A stretch of DNA of 64,000 nt from Dicyema japonicum (lineage: Eukaryota > Dicyemida > Rhombozoa > Dicyemidae): NCBI GenBank assembly GCA_011109175.1, contig RDEW01000012.1, positions 970,552-1,034,551 of the forward strand, written 5' to 3'. The notes beneath the pieces are model-generated. The model was not told the origin of the DNA. It saw only the letters and a program-made list of their open reading frames with translations, and did not search any database. A program made the translations under genes and the position numbers. Below, piece after piece: positions 32,871 to 44,944 of this stretch (positions are counted from its first letter, which is position 1; each line of letters begins with the position of its first letter).

Positions 32871-34980
32871 AACCAACTAACAAGTGATCCCTGACCGACA
32901 AGGGAGAGGATGACTCCGGTAGGGTCGAGAATCCTGTACTGCTCTTCTCATCAGACATGGTTCAAACTTTCTGTATGATTGTGGATATTTTGATAGTGTA
33001 TGGAATAAAGGGCAGTTCGGTAGACTAGCCGCCTTTATTAGTTTCTGTTGTAATTCTATTAAGAGATTTTCAATGGGCTGGATTTTGTGTTCTGTCCAAT
33101 TAACCTTATTTTTTCGGATAGTTTCATGCACGAGGAGCGTCAAATCTACATTGCTCATGATAAATTTGCATACGTCATTGTGGTTAATTATTCATAAACT
33201 GTGCCAAGGCTTCGGATCAAAGGTGACCCCAAGAATATTCGGTGTTTTGTTAATAGAAAAAGCCTCGTTCTTCATAAGGATTTTTGGTTCGACACAGAGC
33301 TGTCTTTTATATGTAGTAAATAGTGTAACAAAATTTTGTTGCTGATGTGTCGAGACTCCACCTTGTCAAGCATATGTTGGGTGGACTGTAGCTGATTGAA
33401 TGCTGTTGTCCTTGGAGGCAATAATAATGTCTTTGGTGTAAGAGAAGACTAGACTGATCTCATTGGAGGTTTGTGACATGTCGTTTATGTAAAGGTTGAA
33501 GAGTTGGGGTGACAGTGAGAGCCTTGAGGGACTTCATTTGGAAGGTAGAGAGATCTTGATTTGATGTTGTTGCAGAGTACATGTGCTAGTCTTCCATTTA
33601 GGAAGTTCACAAGCCAAAGCTTCATGTTTGGGTGGATGTTCGTTTCAAATATCTTTTTGTGAGGAGTTTCCTGGGGACTAAATCGAACGCTTTTTTGATG
33701 TCCACGATTATATGGAGTGTTTTTTGATGGGGTTTTGGGGAGTTAAATTCTTTCGCAATGAATTGTGTGAGGGTTGTGAAGTGTGTTGTGGTCGAATGAT
33801 TACTCTGGAATCCTGTCCTGGGACGAAGGTATTGAGATTGAACCTTGCAGACTTTCCAGAACAAACCTTTCAAGGATCCTGGAGACCAGACTAAGAATAG
33901 ATATTGGGGATATGATGATGGTTCACTTATTGGTTAGGTTTCAAATAGGTTAGAGACTTATCCCATATTTCAGAGATTATGTTCATGTTGATGGATAGGT
34001 TGAAGATATAAGCTAATAGTTCCAGGCTTGATGGCCCAGGTGATTTAGTTCACATGTGATTATGTTGTATGGTCCTCTTGCCCCTGAGTTGTTGGCCTTG
34101 GATATGGCTCTGTGGGCATCCTGACTTAAAGAGGACCAGTCATTAGACCTTTTCTGGTTTGATGTTTTTTCAGGTCGAGTTGAATGTCTTTAGAAAAGTT
34201 CATGTGAGCTATTAATGCATAATATTTCATCAGAGTCAGATTGTACTTAAATTTCGTTCTGAGAATTATAATTTTTGAGTAATTTGATGGATATTCTCTG
34301 GGTGAATGTTTACGTTGAGCATTTCCAATATTTTTGTCTACTTTGTGTGTTCTTGTTGCTATATACTTTTCTATTTCTTTGTTCAGAGCTCCTAGTCGGA
34401 TTAAGCCGTCTTTTGACGGCGATTTCTTCTTCAGATAATTCATCAGATGTTTCGTCTTCACGATTGTTCTCCTATTACAATGAATTGTGCTCTTGCTTCG
34501 TGTATAATCGAGGTGGGAGATTCTGTCATTTGATTTACAGAAGATGGAGTCAACAAGTTCAGTAACCCAATAAGAAGTCTTGTATTCATGGAATCCAACC
34601 TAGTTTGCAATTTTGTATTTGATTAAGTTGGGAGTTGATTTATGTGCTTTTTCGTTTAAATCTCAATTAATATCGCATTATGGTCACTCCTTGTAGCATA
34701 TTTGACACTTCAGCTGCAGATATATGGAGACAAGGATGTGGAGCAGAGAGATAGATCTGGTTATGATGGTTTGTCAGTAGGTCTCTTGGGAGTTCTCGAT
34801 AAAAGGCTGGGCCATTCAGAATATATAGTTCTCAGTCAACATATTTCCTCGTATATTATAGGGTTGGCTCTTAAGCCAGAAGGAGTGTTTCGCGTTGAAA
34901 TCGCTGCAAATGATGACGTTCTTTGACAAATTAATTGATGAGACTTGACGGTCGGCCAGTGTAGTTAAACATTTAGAAGG
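32871..34980 (-). pseudogene. APE-type LINE, linker to 3' end, decayed
   Basis: Minus-strand pieces from 5' to 3': linker with KSPSKDGLIRLGALNKEIEK (34461-34126); RT with GFQSNHSTTTHF and DIKKAFDLVPRKLLTKR (33873-33622); antisense of the LSPxLFN block around 33500-33540 (GGTGACAGTGAGAGCC); and a C-terminal frame 33158-32877. The 3' end carries AACCAACTAACAAGTGATCC at 32871. Sequence words match 43198-44660 throughout, so they are the same family. Frameshifts are frequent. Confidence 0.75.
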
Positions 34981-35372
34981 GTGTTATGCATTGATCTTCG
35001 TGGGGAATCAGTCGGGGGAGTTTAATTTTGAAGACCATGATCTCGAAATTGAAATATGGAATACTGCCTCGTATAATAGTCATATGACCTACGCAAGTTT
35101 TACCGCGTATATTTTAGCGAATCACATAGTATCCAGTAATTTCGGAGTCGTGTTTCAGGACAGAGTTTAAATTCTTGCAATATCGTGTTTCTTCAGTAAA
35201 AGTCTTAAATCAAGAATCTTGATTTTGAATCTATTTTTGTTCAATTAAATAACTTTAAGCGCACTTGGATTTGTTTCGACGTAATTACAACGGTGTAGTA
35301 GGTCCTTGGCAGTTCAACCTTTTGCCAGGATGAGGAAAGGGCAATTTTTTTTGCCAAATGCTTATGACAATA
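34981..35372. other. Gene-free stretch
   Basis: Decayed sequence left of the hAT insertion, no gene seen. The last bases are continuous with 36633 onward once the hAT element and one target copy are removed. Confidence 0.4.
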
Positions 35373-36632
35373 GTTATCAGTAGGGCGATTTTTGTCAAAA
35401 AAAGTCAAAAATTCATGTTTTTTAAAATTGTTTAAAAAATTGTTTAAAACTTATAAAAATGTGATTTTTAATCAAAAATATTATATAGCAAAAAAAGTCA
35501 AAATAAAGTAAAGTCAAAAATTTGGGTAATGTCAAAAAAAGTCAAATTTAATTTTGTAGGTCAATAAAGTCAAAATTTTTATTTTTAATTATTAATTTCT
35601 AGAGTTTTTTAATAAAATACTAACGTGGCATCAACTGTTATTCTTCATTCGAATCAGGAAGGTCATTAAAAAGGTTAAGACTGTTATTAGAAAAGATCCT
35701 GGTGAATTTTCCATCAACTCACGAATTTTCTAAAACAACTTTTTATTTAATCTTTTGTCTACTAAACATTTCAAACTAACCCGGCATCTCTCAATAATCG
35801 GACCATCTTTTCTCGATGCTCCGACCGTGACCCCACACATTTTCTATACGGACGGGGTTTTTTTCCTTCCTCTTCTGAAATTGCCTCCAGGTGCTTCTAT
35901 GATAGACTCGAGTGTTCTGAGAGCAATTTCTTTATCTGTATATTTTTCCAGTAACTTTATTGCTCTTGACTGGATCTCTTGAATTTTTATTAGATCCCCA
36001 CGCAGCACATGCAGAGCCTAATTCTGGTCAGAAGGGGAAATTGTCTTGAAATTGTTGAATACTATTGTACAAATATATTGAAGTAAAAAATATCTATAAT
36101 TTTTTTATGGAAATGGTATTTTAATATAAAGATGCTTAGAAGTAAAATGGACTAGGGAGCAATTTATGTCAATATTGGTTAGGAATTGATTAAGATGACA
36201 GGAAAAATTTACTTCACCGTAAAGAAGCAGTTAGCAGATTCAAAAATTGTAATTCAGTAACGACTTATCCCGAATGAAAAAGCATCTGGAATGTAGATTT
36301 TCTGTTAATAAATTTTTTTTAAAAATGGAAAGACAACATATTTCTCCATGCATATACGGCCTTTGAAAATTATTCTCCCACATCATTCAAAAAAGATTTT
36401 TATTTTTGATAAAATTATTATCTAAAGACCGAAATTTTTAACCAGAAAACATTTTAATTACATTATTATATATTTTAATAAAGTTTATTATTAGTTTTTT
36501 AATATTAAAAAATTTTTTCTAGATAAATTATTCAGTCAAAAATAATCAAAATTTTGAATTTTAAAATCAATAGTCAATTTTTAGGTCAAAATTTCGGATT
36601 TAAAAAGTCAAAAAAATCGCCCTAGTTATCAG
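35373..36632 (+). mobile_element. hAT element with TIRs and 8-bp target duplication
   Basis: The unit 35381-36624 starts TAGGGCGATTTTTGTC and ends, inverted, TAGGGCGATTTTTTTGAC. GTTATCAG flanks it on both sides (35373-35380 and 36625-36632), an 8-bp duplication as hAT transposases make. Near the right end (about 36330-36500), a degraded plus-strand sequence encodes QHISPCIYG, LIKLLSKDRNF and a PENI-like block, matching the hAT C-terminus at 17838-18080. The central transposase core is gone, so the copy is not autonomous. Fragments of the same family lie at 2060-2520, 8756-8960, 15640-15735 and 17795-18680. Confidence 0.88.
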
Positions 36633-37110
36633 CATACGCCCTCGAAGACGTCCATTCTCACTTGGATCTTTGAGCCGATCTGACGGACTTGATCGTCCGA
36701 TTGTAGACCAAATATTCCTGACGTCTCAACAGCAAATGGGACAAACAAATGATTCTCTGAACTAATTCGGTACTTCGTTTTCTTCTGATCCTCGGCTTCT
36801 CTCTTGCTCATGTAGTGTCCCAAACCATGTTCTGACCACAAGCAAGAGGAATATTGGTATCCCGTCGGGGCATTTGCTATCCTCTCGGGTGAGACCAGAA
36901 CAGTGAATGATGGATCGATCAAACGCTCGCAACATTTTCGCTCCACATACACAAGACCAAGATGTAAAGAGGCTATTCTCACTGGCTCGTCATCCAACAG
37001 GTTACCAATTTCAGCATAATGATAGGCGTTTAGCCAGGAACCTGCTGAATGGCATTTAACAGTGTTGAGGCATCAAGTCTTCTCCCATCCACAATGCTCC
37101 TTCTTTTTTA
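36633..37110 (-). pseudogene. WYLDD-type LINE C-terminal fragment
   Basis: Minus strand: GSWLNAYHYAEIGNLLDDEP, then VRIASLHLGLVYV, then KTKYRISSENHLFVPFAVET. This is the LGxLLDDExLRIAxxLxLGL and FVPVAxET pattern of the family. The Cys-rich and RPDG blocks between are missing or scrambled. A hAT element is inserted at its 3' edge. Confidence 0.7.
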
Positions 37111-37839
37111 AAGACATGTGTCGAATATGTTCATAAGGGGACAAAAATTCACTTAATGAAGCATCCAAAGGTAAGGTAACTCCCATTCTTCCGAAACTAA
37201 CAAGCAGAGTTGCTTGAAGTGGTCCATAGTTATCAAAATGTATATACAAAATCGCTTCAAAGTTTGACTTAATTTCATTAAGGGGAGATTGAGCATGTCC
37301 AGAAAGATAAATCTAATGGCAAACTTGTCTAGATGCGTCCTTTTGTCACTAAACGACTCTCTTATTCGATTTTTATAACACATCCAAGAAAATCAAGAGA
37401 GCAGAGGTCCGTAATTTAACATCTGGCACAATATCTTCCAATTGCAATGGAAAGAGACATTCAATGATAAAAATGAGTCATGCACTGATCGAAATGAGAC
37501 ATATAACGGTAAAATAAATATACGCAGATCGTCAAAAGATACAAGAAAATAAAGAATTAGGTTATTCGTGTGGGCGTTGATAATTTGTAATCAATAGATA
37601 TTGTTAAATCATTAAATGACCTGTTGAATCCCCCATCTTTTAAAGTCCCAATAAGCTGATTCAAGCGGGTTTACTGTTTTTTATTACTACAATCTATTTG
37701 TAACAAATCAATAAGGGTTTGTCGATTGATTTAATCAATTTAGAATATTTCGTTCAATACAAAAATGAGTTTCTTAAAATCTCCTTATAAGTCCACCATG
37801 AGGAACAACAAACCAGATCTCTTTAAGTATTATTGTCAT
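37111..37839. other. Gene-free stretch
   Basis: A 76-codon minus frame (37153-37383) has no motif. Nothing else recognised. Confidence 0.4.
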
Positions 37840-38060
37840 AGGATCACCAGGTGAAGAAGTCTGTATCTAAGTGATAACAGTTTCCACAGATATACTGAGA
37901 CTTATCCTTTCTAAATATCACGTCTATCCATCTCCGTCACCCCTCCAGTAGAGTAGGGAAGAGTGAGATCTCTTTTTGTATGTCATCCAAACACTGGGAG
38001 TTGCTATGAACAGACGGACCACATGACGCCTCTAGAAATTAAGATAGACAAATAGCAGAA
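37840..38060 (-). mobile_element. LINE 3'-end fragment, partner of 46046-46300
   Basis: Words such as GGATCACCAGGTGAAGAAG, CACCCCTCCAGTAGAGTAGG and ACCACATGACGCC match GGATACACCGAG, CCCCTCCAGTGGAGTGGG and ATCACATGACGCC at 46066-46276. It is a diverged copy of the same LINE end. Confidence 0.55.
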
Positions 38061-38191
38061 GGGAATACTTCGATCTGGTAAAGGCGGTGTAGGATAGAAC
38101 TCAATAACCAGCATCTAGTGTAAAGAAATTATTTAATTACTAGAATGTTGTAACAGGTAACAAATTATATAATAAATACACAACAAAGAAA

Positions 38192-38461
38192 CTAAGGTTT
38201 GGTGGAAAATAAAATAATAGTATTATCCAAATATTTAAGAACAATCTCGAAGATAGGGTCGGTAGTTATATTAGCTGAGAAGTTGGTTCCATAAATTATG
38301 TGCCAATGACGTCCAAACTTTCGTTCGAATTTTTCCTTGACCATGCAAGCCATTTTTAGGAAGCTACCGTATTTATTGAAATATTTATCACAACAGTGAA
38401 GCGCATAATCTTTAAATACTGGATCAGTTGAATTTGAATTTTCAGCTAACAAAGAAAACAT
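38192..38461 (-). CDS. DYNLL: LC8-type dynein light chain, divergent
   Basis: LC8 light chains are small homodimeric hubs of dynein and many other complexes. This intact 89-codon frame, with no intron, has exactly the usual LC8 length. Signatures: MVKEKFERKFGRHWHIIYGT in place of IKKEFDKKYxPTWHCIVG, then NFSANITTDPIF for NFGSYVTHETKHF, and a C-terminal ILFSTKP for ILLFKSG. The N-terminal half (FKDYALHCCDKYFNKYGSFL) matches the helical part. Divergence is considerable, so it could be a paralogue rather than the canonical LC8. The next element, an RTE-like LINE, starts about 80 bp away on the other strand. Confidence 0.88.
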   Translation of the reverse strand: MFSLLAENSNSTDPVFKDYALHCCDKYFNKYGSFLKMACMVKEKFERKFGRHWHIIYGTNFSANITTDPIFEIVLKYLDNTIILFSTKP

Positions 38462-38539
38462 TTGAATTATTATTTATTTATTCAAAATAGTAATTTAAAT
38501 GAATTTAAAATAATATAAAATTTAAATTAATAAAAAGAT

Positions 38540-41040
38540 TTAAAAAACCATCATTACACACTTTTTTGGCTGAGATGGTGACATGGCTCTTGAACTCAAT
38601 GTCTGGAAAACACAGTATCAAACCATTGGACTTCTCCCTTCTCACGTTTAACGTCAGGGGACTCTCTAGCGTTTGGAAACGGAAGGAATTGGTCGAGGAT
38701 CTTTCAAAATACAAGATTTCAATCGCCTGCCTTCAGGAGACCAAACTAATCAACGGGATCGAAGAACATCATGGGAATTTTAGACTAATCTTCCTTCCAG
38801 GTGGAAACAAGCAATATGGGCTAGGATTTGCCGTCAAGAATGATCTATCCAAGAGAGTCTGCCGATATTACAGTGTGAATGATAGAATCGGGGTGTTGCA
38901 ATTGAAACTGGATGATCTCAACCCGTCGAAGAAATATCTAACTATTATAAACGTTTACCCCCTTCACAGTGGATGGCTTAATAAAACCCTGAGGAGATTG
39001 ATGACTTTTACCAGTCTTTCTGCCATTTTCTCCAAGTATGATCTCTCAACATTAGTAATGATCGCAGGAGACCTAAATGCAAAAGCTGACACCCAGGTTA
39101 CGACCGATGAGACATTCATGGGAAGGCATGGTAGGGGGAAAAGAAATCTCCCGGGAACTCTACTAGCTACTTCTGTCAAACAAATAACCTATTTTTATGC
39201 AATACAGCCTTCATGCATCCAGCCAGACATAAATCTACGTGGTCGGGATATAGAACAAATCTCGAAGGGCGAGTGATAAATATGTACAACCAGATCGACT
39301 ATATAATATGCAGGCAAAAAGATCGAGGGATTATACTTGATGCACGAGCTTATGGTGGATCGGCGGAAATTAAAGGAAAGTGGCGGAAATTATCGCTGCC
39401 CACTTTGGAAAACTTTTCAATCCAAGGAACGACACTATCATCCTAGAACGAGGGAAATTGGACGTGGAAATCACACCATATGAAGTTGAACTTGCGAGTT
39501 CCAAATTGAAAAACAACAGGACTCCTGGCCCCGACGGACTCGGTGGTGAATTCTTCAAATATGGAACCCAAAAGCTGTATGAATGCATCGCTAGGATCCT
39601 GAATGAAATGTACTATTATGGTCACACGCTGACCCTGGGAGAGGGTATCTTGATACCTGTACAGAAGGCGAATAAACCAAGATCTAAGGTGGAGTACCTC
39701 CGTCTATACATATTAATGAATTCACTTCGAAAAATTCTGGCGAACATAACATTACAAAAGATGGAAGAACGCCTAGATACTTTTCTGTCGCTATACCACA
39801 GCGGATTCCGAAAAGGAAGATCTACTTCCAATGTTTTGTGGTCCCACAAGTGGAGATCTGCGGCCGTTCAAAAGTTCAAAATGTCTACAACCATCCTCGG
39901 AATCGACATCTAGAGGGCCTTCGACTCTGTCGACGACGGAGGCTAATACTGGTTTTGGAAAGTTTCCTAGATGCTTCCACTGTCAGAATGGCCACCACCC
40001 TCCTAGCTGATACTTGGCTCACTGTAAGAGTCGGGAGAGCCTTGTCTCGCCGATTTGAGACTACTGTTGGCACTCCACAGGAAAACCCTTTATTACCTAT
40101 ACTTTTTGTCATATACCTTGAAGCTGCTTACGGGAGTCAAAACCGATAATGGGTGAAAAGACAAACATTATTGCGTATGCTGATGACGTAGACTTTATTT
40201 TAAATGACAAAATACCGCTCACCCGGTTGATCGGAAAAGTGCCTGGAAGACTAGCCGAATTGTTCCTAACAGTCAATCCGGACAAGACTGAGGTAACTAA
40301 ACTCAAGAGGGAAGAAACAAGACGGATGAGTACTGGTGCAAGTGCAAAAAGCTTGGCTCCTTCCTAGGAGACCATGAAGAAATTACGAGAAGGAAAACCC
40401 TAGCACAAACTGCCCTCTCCAGATTAAAGAACACTGGCTCACAAAAAGGGCCTTGACATTATAACAAAAACTCGATTATACAATTCACTAGTGAAACCCA
40501 TACTACTATATAACGCTGGTACCTGGGCCTGCTCAAGAAATGAACTGAAGAGGCTTTAATGCGTTTCATAGAGACCAACTACGGCATATGATGTTCAAGA
40601 AATGAACTGAAGAGCTTAATGCGTTTCATAGAGACCAACTACGGCATATGATGTCGAAAGTAGTAATACAAGATGTCATCTAATCTTCTTTATAAGAGGA
40701 CGAAAACCTCAGAAATTTCTAATGAGATTCTGGATACACGATGGAGGCTTTTCTGCCATATTCTGCGACTGGACCTAAATGCCCCCGCGAACGTAGCCAT
40801 GGAGAATTACTTCATGTTGGAGGCCCCGTTTCCGTGTCGCCCAAGGACGACACTGGCAGTCGTTCTCGACGAGGACCTCAAAGAAATGGGACGGCATCTT
40901 GGAAGTGAAGAGGATCTTGACTGGTTGCGCACTGCGGCTTTGAATAGGAGGAAGTGGATGAAACTAACCAGTGATTTGCTAACTCGTGTTGCACATGCTT
41001 TGTCAAGTCCTATGACATAGCGATAAGTGCTCATAATAAT
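38540..41040 (+). pseudogene. RTE-like LINE: APE endonuclease and RT, frame-broken
   Basis: 38566-39276 encodes an APE-type endonuclease with LLTFNVRGLSSVWKRKEL, ISIACLQETKL, GLGFAVKN, VNDRIGVLQLKL, AGDLNAKAD and GRHGRGKRN. The end of the nuclease (usual SDH block) is deleted before the RT begins near 39380. RT blocks: NNRTPGPDGLGGEFFKYG, SGFRKGRSTSNVLWSHKW, ILGIDI then an in-frame stop, GTPQENPLLPILFVIYLEAA, IIAYADDVDFI (catalytic) and a 3' domain with RWRLFCHILRLDLNAPANVA and RPRTTLAVVLDEDL. It ends in a TAATAATAA tract at 41034-41042. At 40535-40660 a 66-bp segment is tandemly duplicated (GCGTTTCATAGAGACCAACT twice). Relatives: 41800-42060 and 52030-52575. Confidence 0.88.
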
Positions 41041-41042
41041 AA

Positions 41043-41235
41043 TACACCCTACACCTTTGAGGAATTAGTGAGGAATACCGGAGCCTTACTACCACCCAAA
41101 AAAGTAAGAAACCCACGCTCAATCAGGAAATGCGTTGGAACCCGGGAGGAACAGCGAGCAAGAATGAGACGGCCGGAATCACTTGACGGCTCTAAGTTAA
41201 TTAATTTGTCGATGATTTTTGGTTTTTAATAATAA
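41043..41235 (+). mobile_element. LINE 3'-end fragment
   Basis: Reverse-complement match to 4330-4520 (GAATTAGTGAGGAATACCGG, CACGCTCAATCAGGAAATGC), with a TAATAATAATT tail at 41229. It adjoins the tail of the RTE-like LINE. Confidence 0.8.
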
Positions 41236-41339
41236 TAATTAAGACGCTATAAAGTTCTCGTGTAAGCCCACCTGAGGACAGCTAAGTATTGACAGATATC
41301 AACTGTTTTTTTATGGTGGTCTCATTTTAATAACACGGC

Positions 41340-42060
41340 CCCTCCAATGTCGTCGACTGTATTGCAATCCTTTGTGCAGTTTGTTATTTTGTGCCTTTGT
41401 GTCCGTGGCTATTGTTGTATCCAATCGAATATCTAGAGACTCGTTCTCAAGTTTAAACTCTGGTAACTTTTTTCCTGTCGAAGAAAACGCGTCCGCATTG
41501 GACAGTCAAGATCCATTTCCTGGCTTCTTCGGAATGGTGTTCCCCAAGGATCCCCTTTGTCTTTCTTACTATTCAACACCGAAGGTTGGAAATGATATTC
41601 TTATGACTTATGCTGACAACATTGTCATTGCGTCACGTGATCAGGACATCCAGATTTCTACTTAGAAATTTCAACATAATCAGGACCGTCTATCGTAATT
41701 GTAACATAATCAGGAGCTCAGCTCAAATCGGTAATCAAGATCAACTGGCCGAAGATCTATGCAATCCTGTATAATAAATGAAAATCCGGAGTGCTGTCAG
41801 ATGATATTTTCAAATCAAGATGGAACCTTTTTGACCACGTGTTACGTCTAAATGACCAGGTCCCCATAAATATCGCATTGGACAACTACTTGGCACACAC
41901 ATGAGCCGGATTCCGCGAAAGGCCAAGAACGACACTTCGACTATTTTGAACAAAGACCTATCGGCGGTTGACATGAGACTAACTTCGGCAGACGACCTGG
42001 ACTACCTAAGAGAGCGCGCAACAGAAGATCATGGTCGAGGCTAACGGAGAGGATGACTCG
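41340..42060 (+). pseudogene. LINE RT fragments
   Basis: Around 41515-41660 a frame shows GMVFPKDPLCLSYYSTPKVG then MTYADNIVIAS, i.e. an altered PQGSPLS block and YADD changed to YADN. From 41800, RWNLFDHVLRLNDQVPINIA and ERPRTTLR match the 3' domain of the RTE-like LINE. Stops are frequent. Two LINE types are thus joined here. Confidence 0.65.
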
Positions 42061-42245
42061 GAATTTATGAATGAACCGTGGAACGTGCTGTCGTGACTAC
42101 GAAGATCCAGTCAATCGGCCGATACGTGCTTGTGTGGGGTCGAGGGAGGAGCAAAGGGCAAAGTTGAGCTCGTTGCTAGAACGTGCTGGGATCACGTGAT
42201 TAGTTAGTTTGGTGTTACCGTAGTCTTTGGTATTATTATAAATAA
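42061..42245 (+). mobile_element. LINE 3' end with the GGGATCACGTGATTAGTTAG motif
   Basis: Plus-strand GTGCTTGTGTGGGGTCGAGG then GGGATCACGTGATTAGTTAG (42188-42207), followed by an ATTATTATAAATAA tail. Reverse complement of 4162-4290. Confidence 0.75.
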
Positions 42246-42289
42246 ACCACGATAAAAATATTTTCGATTGAGTTCAAAACACCAATTAT

Positions 42290-42579
42290 ATTTTCTAAAT
42301 TCCTTCCTAGATTCATGGATTCGTAGTCTTTTCAAACAATCTTTATGTCACCCAGAATACAACCATTGATTCTCCCGAAATCACCCTTCTTTGACTTTTG
42401 ATATCCAAAGCATATCCTCGTTTCATCATCTTTGGGTTCCTATCTATCCGGTAAGCTCTGTTATTTGTTCAAGTTGCTTCTTCATTTTTGTATGTTTGGG
42501 TTACATATGGTGGATAAAATCGCTCTTTTTCAGGTACGTTGTGACAGAACCTCAAATACCCTCTGTCCATAAAAAATAA
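42290..42579 (+). CDS. Small membrane protein with two tiny introns (5' end unresolved)
   Basis: Two GT-AG introns can be placed: 42451-42473 (23 nt, GTAAGC...TTCAAG) and 42510-42533 (24 nt, GTGGAT...TTTCAG). Splicing gives RFIIFGFLSIRCFFIFVCLG then YIWYVVTEPQIPSVHKK and stop: one strong transmembrane segment followed by a short polar tail. The TM-then-YxVxxEPPSV-like pattern recalls OSTC, an oligosaccharyltransferase subunit, but the match is short and I do not insist on it. The upstream exon is not resolved because a stop lies about 35 bases before this segment. It may be the start of a longer gene. Confidence 0.45.
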
Positions 42580-42893
42580 AATCTGTAATATTTTTATATT
42601 TGTTGGTGGAAATGACTATATAATTATTGATTGCGGCGTTAATAGCAATTACAACCTCCTTTCTTAGAAGTTGGTACTGTACTCTCTGCGTAGGTTACGA
42701 CTATCGCGAGGGATTAACATGACTTGAAGAATATGGTAGTAAAACTCATATGTAGCATCTATTTAATATGATATTCAGTTTTTGAATATATTTCCAAGTT
42801 CCCGATCCTTTGAGAAATAGGACACTTTGGTTTAGATTTTACCAAACTCTTCAGATTTGGTATGAGTTCAACTTAGGATATTTATCATTGCTA
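42580..42893. other. Gene-free stretch
   Basis: Nothing recognised; might include 3' exons or UTR of the small membrane protein. Confidence 0.35.
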
Positions 42894-43150
42894 TTAGAGG
42901 CCATTTACCTTCAGGTAGTCTTCTAAATCTTCCGTGAGATACTTGAAAATTTTTGTAGCCCACTCAACTTTGTCCTCCTTATTCACCTGGTCGTTACATC
43001 GTTGGAGAGGTATGATATTTGCGCGTCTCTCCAGTTGAGAAATTGGATTAGGAAGTCTTGCACCAATTTCTTGTAAACCAAACAGCTCTTGAACCACTGC
43101 GCCTGCGTTATCATTATTTTGTTCATCCGGCTCATTCGCAGTCAGGTCCG
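42894..43150 (-). CDS. Unidentified soluble protein, 5' end lost at a LINE
   Basis: The open minus-strand frame reads AVVQELFGLQEIGARLPNPI, then SQLERRANIIPLQRCND and EDKVEWATKIFKYLTEDLED, ending VNGL and stop at 42894. It is charged and helical, with about 85 residues. The frame stays open upstream to about 43160 (LTANEPDEQNNDN) without an ATG, then meets the 3' end of the LINE at 43198. Either an upstream exon lies across that LINE, or the LINE cut the gene. Family unknown. Confidence 0.45.
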
Positions 43151-43197
43151 TAGGTAATTTTATTTAACTCCAAGAACACCAAGAAAGCTTGGTCAAA

Positions 43198-44660
43198 ACT
43201 AACTAATTAGGTGATCCCAATCACTTCGTCTGGTCTTCTGATGACCCAACCGCATTCCGGAAGCGCCTGTTCTTCCTTCTGCATAGGAATTCAATCGGCG
43301 TGCACTTTTTTATAACCGACTAAAATTTCTCTGCATGGGGCACCTTTTCCTTGAATGGGTTTCCCAATTTCTTGCAAAACGCAAGAAACCCTGGACATTT
43401 CTCACCGTCGCCTCCTCTGAAAGCAGACTGGGAACGGATAGAAGAAATGGCGAATCTCCAGGCAGAATAGGCATATTCAATCGTCGTCGCAATTTCTTGG
43501 AAATATACTTTGCTGATACAAGCAGTAGGAGGGAAGGGGCTCTTCTTTACGATGGCTTTTAGGACGTTCCATTTTTGAGGACCATTGGCTAGCACCTCCG
43601 ACGTGTGACTGGCAAACGTCATAAGAGAGTCGAAAATAACTCCAAGGATCTTCTGGATTTGTGTATAAGGGATAGGAATGTTTCCGAGGAATATCTCAAG
43701 TCCACTTTTAAATCTTCTGTCCGTAGTAAATAGCGTGAACTGAGACTTGGATGCAGACACAGACAGCAAATTCATGGATAGCCAGTCACACACCTGGTTA
43801 AGGTGTGACTGAACCACCGCCACAGCCCTGGAGGGAGATTTGTCCTTGAGAGGAGACAGAGGGGAGCCTTGAGGGACCCAATTGGGGAGTAGTCTTGATT
43901 TTGAAGTGGTTTTGTCAATCCGGACCCTTCCGTGTCGCCCAGTTAAGAAATTTTCCAGCCATAGCTCGATGTTCGTATTTAGGTTGGAATTAAAAATCTT
44001 TTTCGTTAGGAGTTTCCTCGGAACAGAATCAAAGGCCTTCTGTATATCGATGGATACTAAGGTCCGTAAGTATGTTCTCATGTTGAAGCCGTCAGTAATA
44101 AACTGGAAGATAGAACCAAAATGAGTTGTTGTAGAACGGTCTGCCCTGAAGCCATGTTGAAATTCTGGTAGATGTAGAACAGGAGAGATACGCATTAATA
44201 CAAGCATTTCCACCCCTTATGATAAAACACAAGTTATTGAGAGGGGGCAGTAAGAGAACGTCTTTTGGTTTTCCAGGCTTTAGAATTGGTGTAATCAGGG
44301 AGTTCTTCCATATATTAGGTAGCGTATAGTAGTTGATATAGTCGTTGTACAGTCTTGATAGTATGGCCCGTGCCTGAGGTCCAAGGTGTATGAGATGAAT
44401 AGTGCAAATACCGTCGGGACCACAAGCGCGAGTGGGACGTAGCAATTGAATAGGCTTGTCAACATCATGGGGGTGAAGAAGTGGAATACGGTTCTTGTTG
44501 CGGCCCGCGCCGTCCACATGAGTAGAGCGAGAAAAATCTTTATGGCTGATCGATACGTAGTACTTCATAAGCTTGTTTGCAAGTTTGCGAGCGGGTTCCG
44601 AAGCGATGCGGGTAACGCCCTCAGTACCGCTATCCTCCTCATTGATAAGGCTATTGATCC
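43198..44660 (-). pseudogene. APE-type LINE with in-frame loss of the catalytic YADD block
   Basis: Minus strand: 44568-44092 carries ACGPDGICTIHLIHLGPQAR and WKNSLITPILKPGKP. 44213-43320 (297 open codons) carries FQHGFRADRSTTTHFGSIFQ, IDIQKAFDSVPRKLLTKKIF and PNWVPQGSPLSPLKDKSPSR, running straight into VVQSHLNQVCDWLSMN. In relatives, LLFNLYxSD...YADDITVAV stands between SPL and KDKS, so roughly 40 residues containing the active site are cleanly missing while the frame stays open. Thumb and ILGVIFD follow. The 3' end has ACTAACTAATTAGGTGATCC (43198-43217). A catalytically dead copy. Confidence 0.85.
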
Positions 44661-44944
44661 TTCTTAGCGTTTTTCAAAATGCGGCGCAAGAGTTTTTTTG
44701 ACATAGTCGTAGGTAATGTCTGATTAGTTGAAAAAAAGGTTAATCACCACAAGAATTAATTATATTAATAATAAAATTAACAGTGATTTAGTAATCTGAT
44801 TTTAAAATACTGGTTTGCCATACTAAAATTATACTTTTGGATCATAAAATGGGATATATCGATGGGTGATCATTCTGTTGGATTAAAAGGACTAATAATC
44901 GAGTTATGATGCCAAAAATCCAAAAAAAATAATGTGCAATACCT
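44661..44944. other. AT-rich stretch
   Basis: Nothing recognised. Confidence 0.4.
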
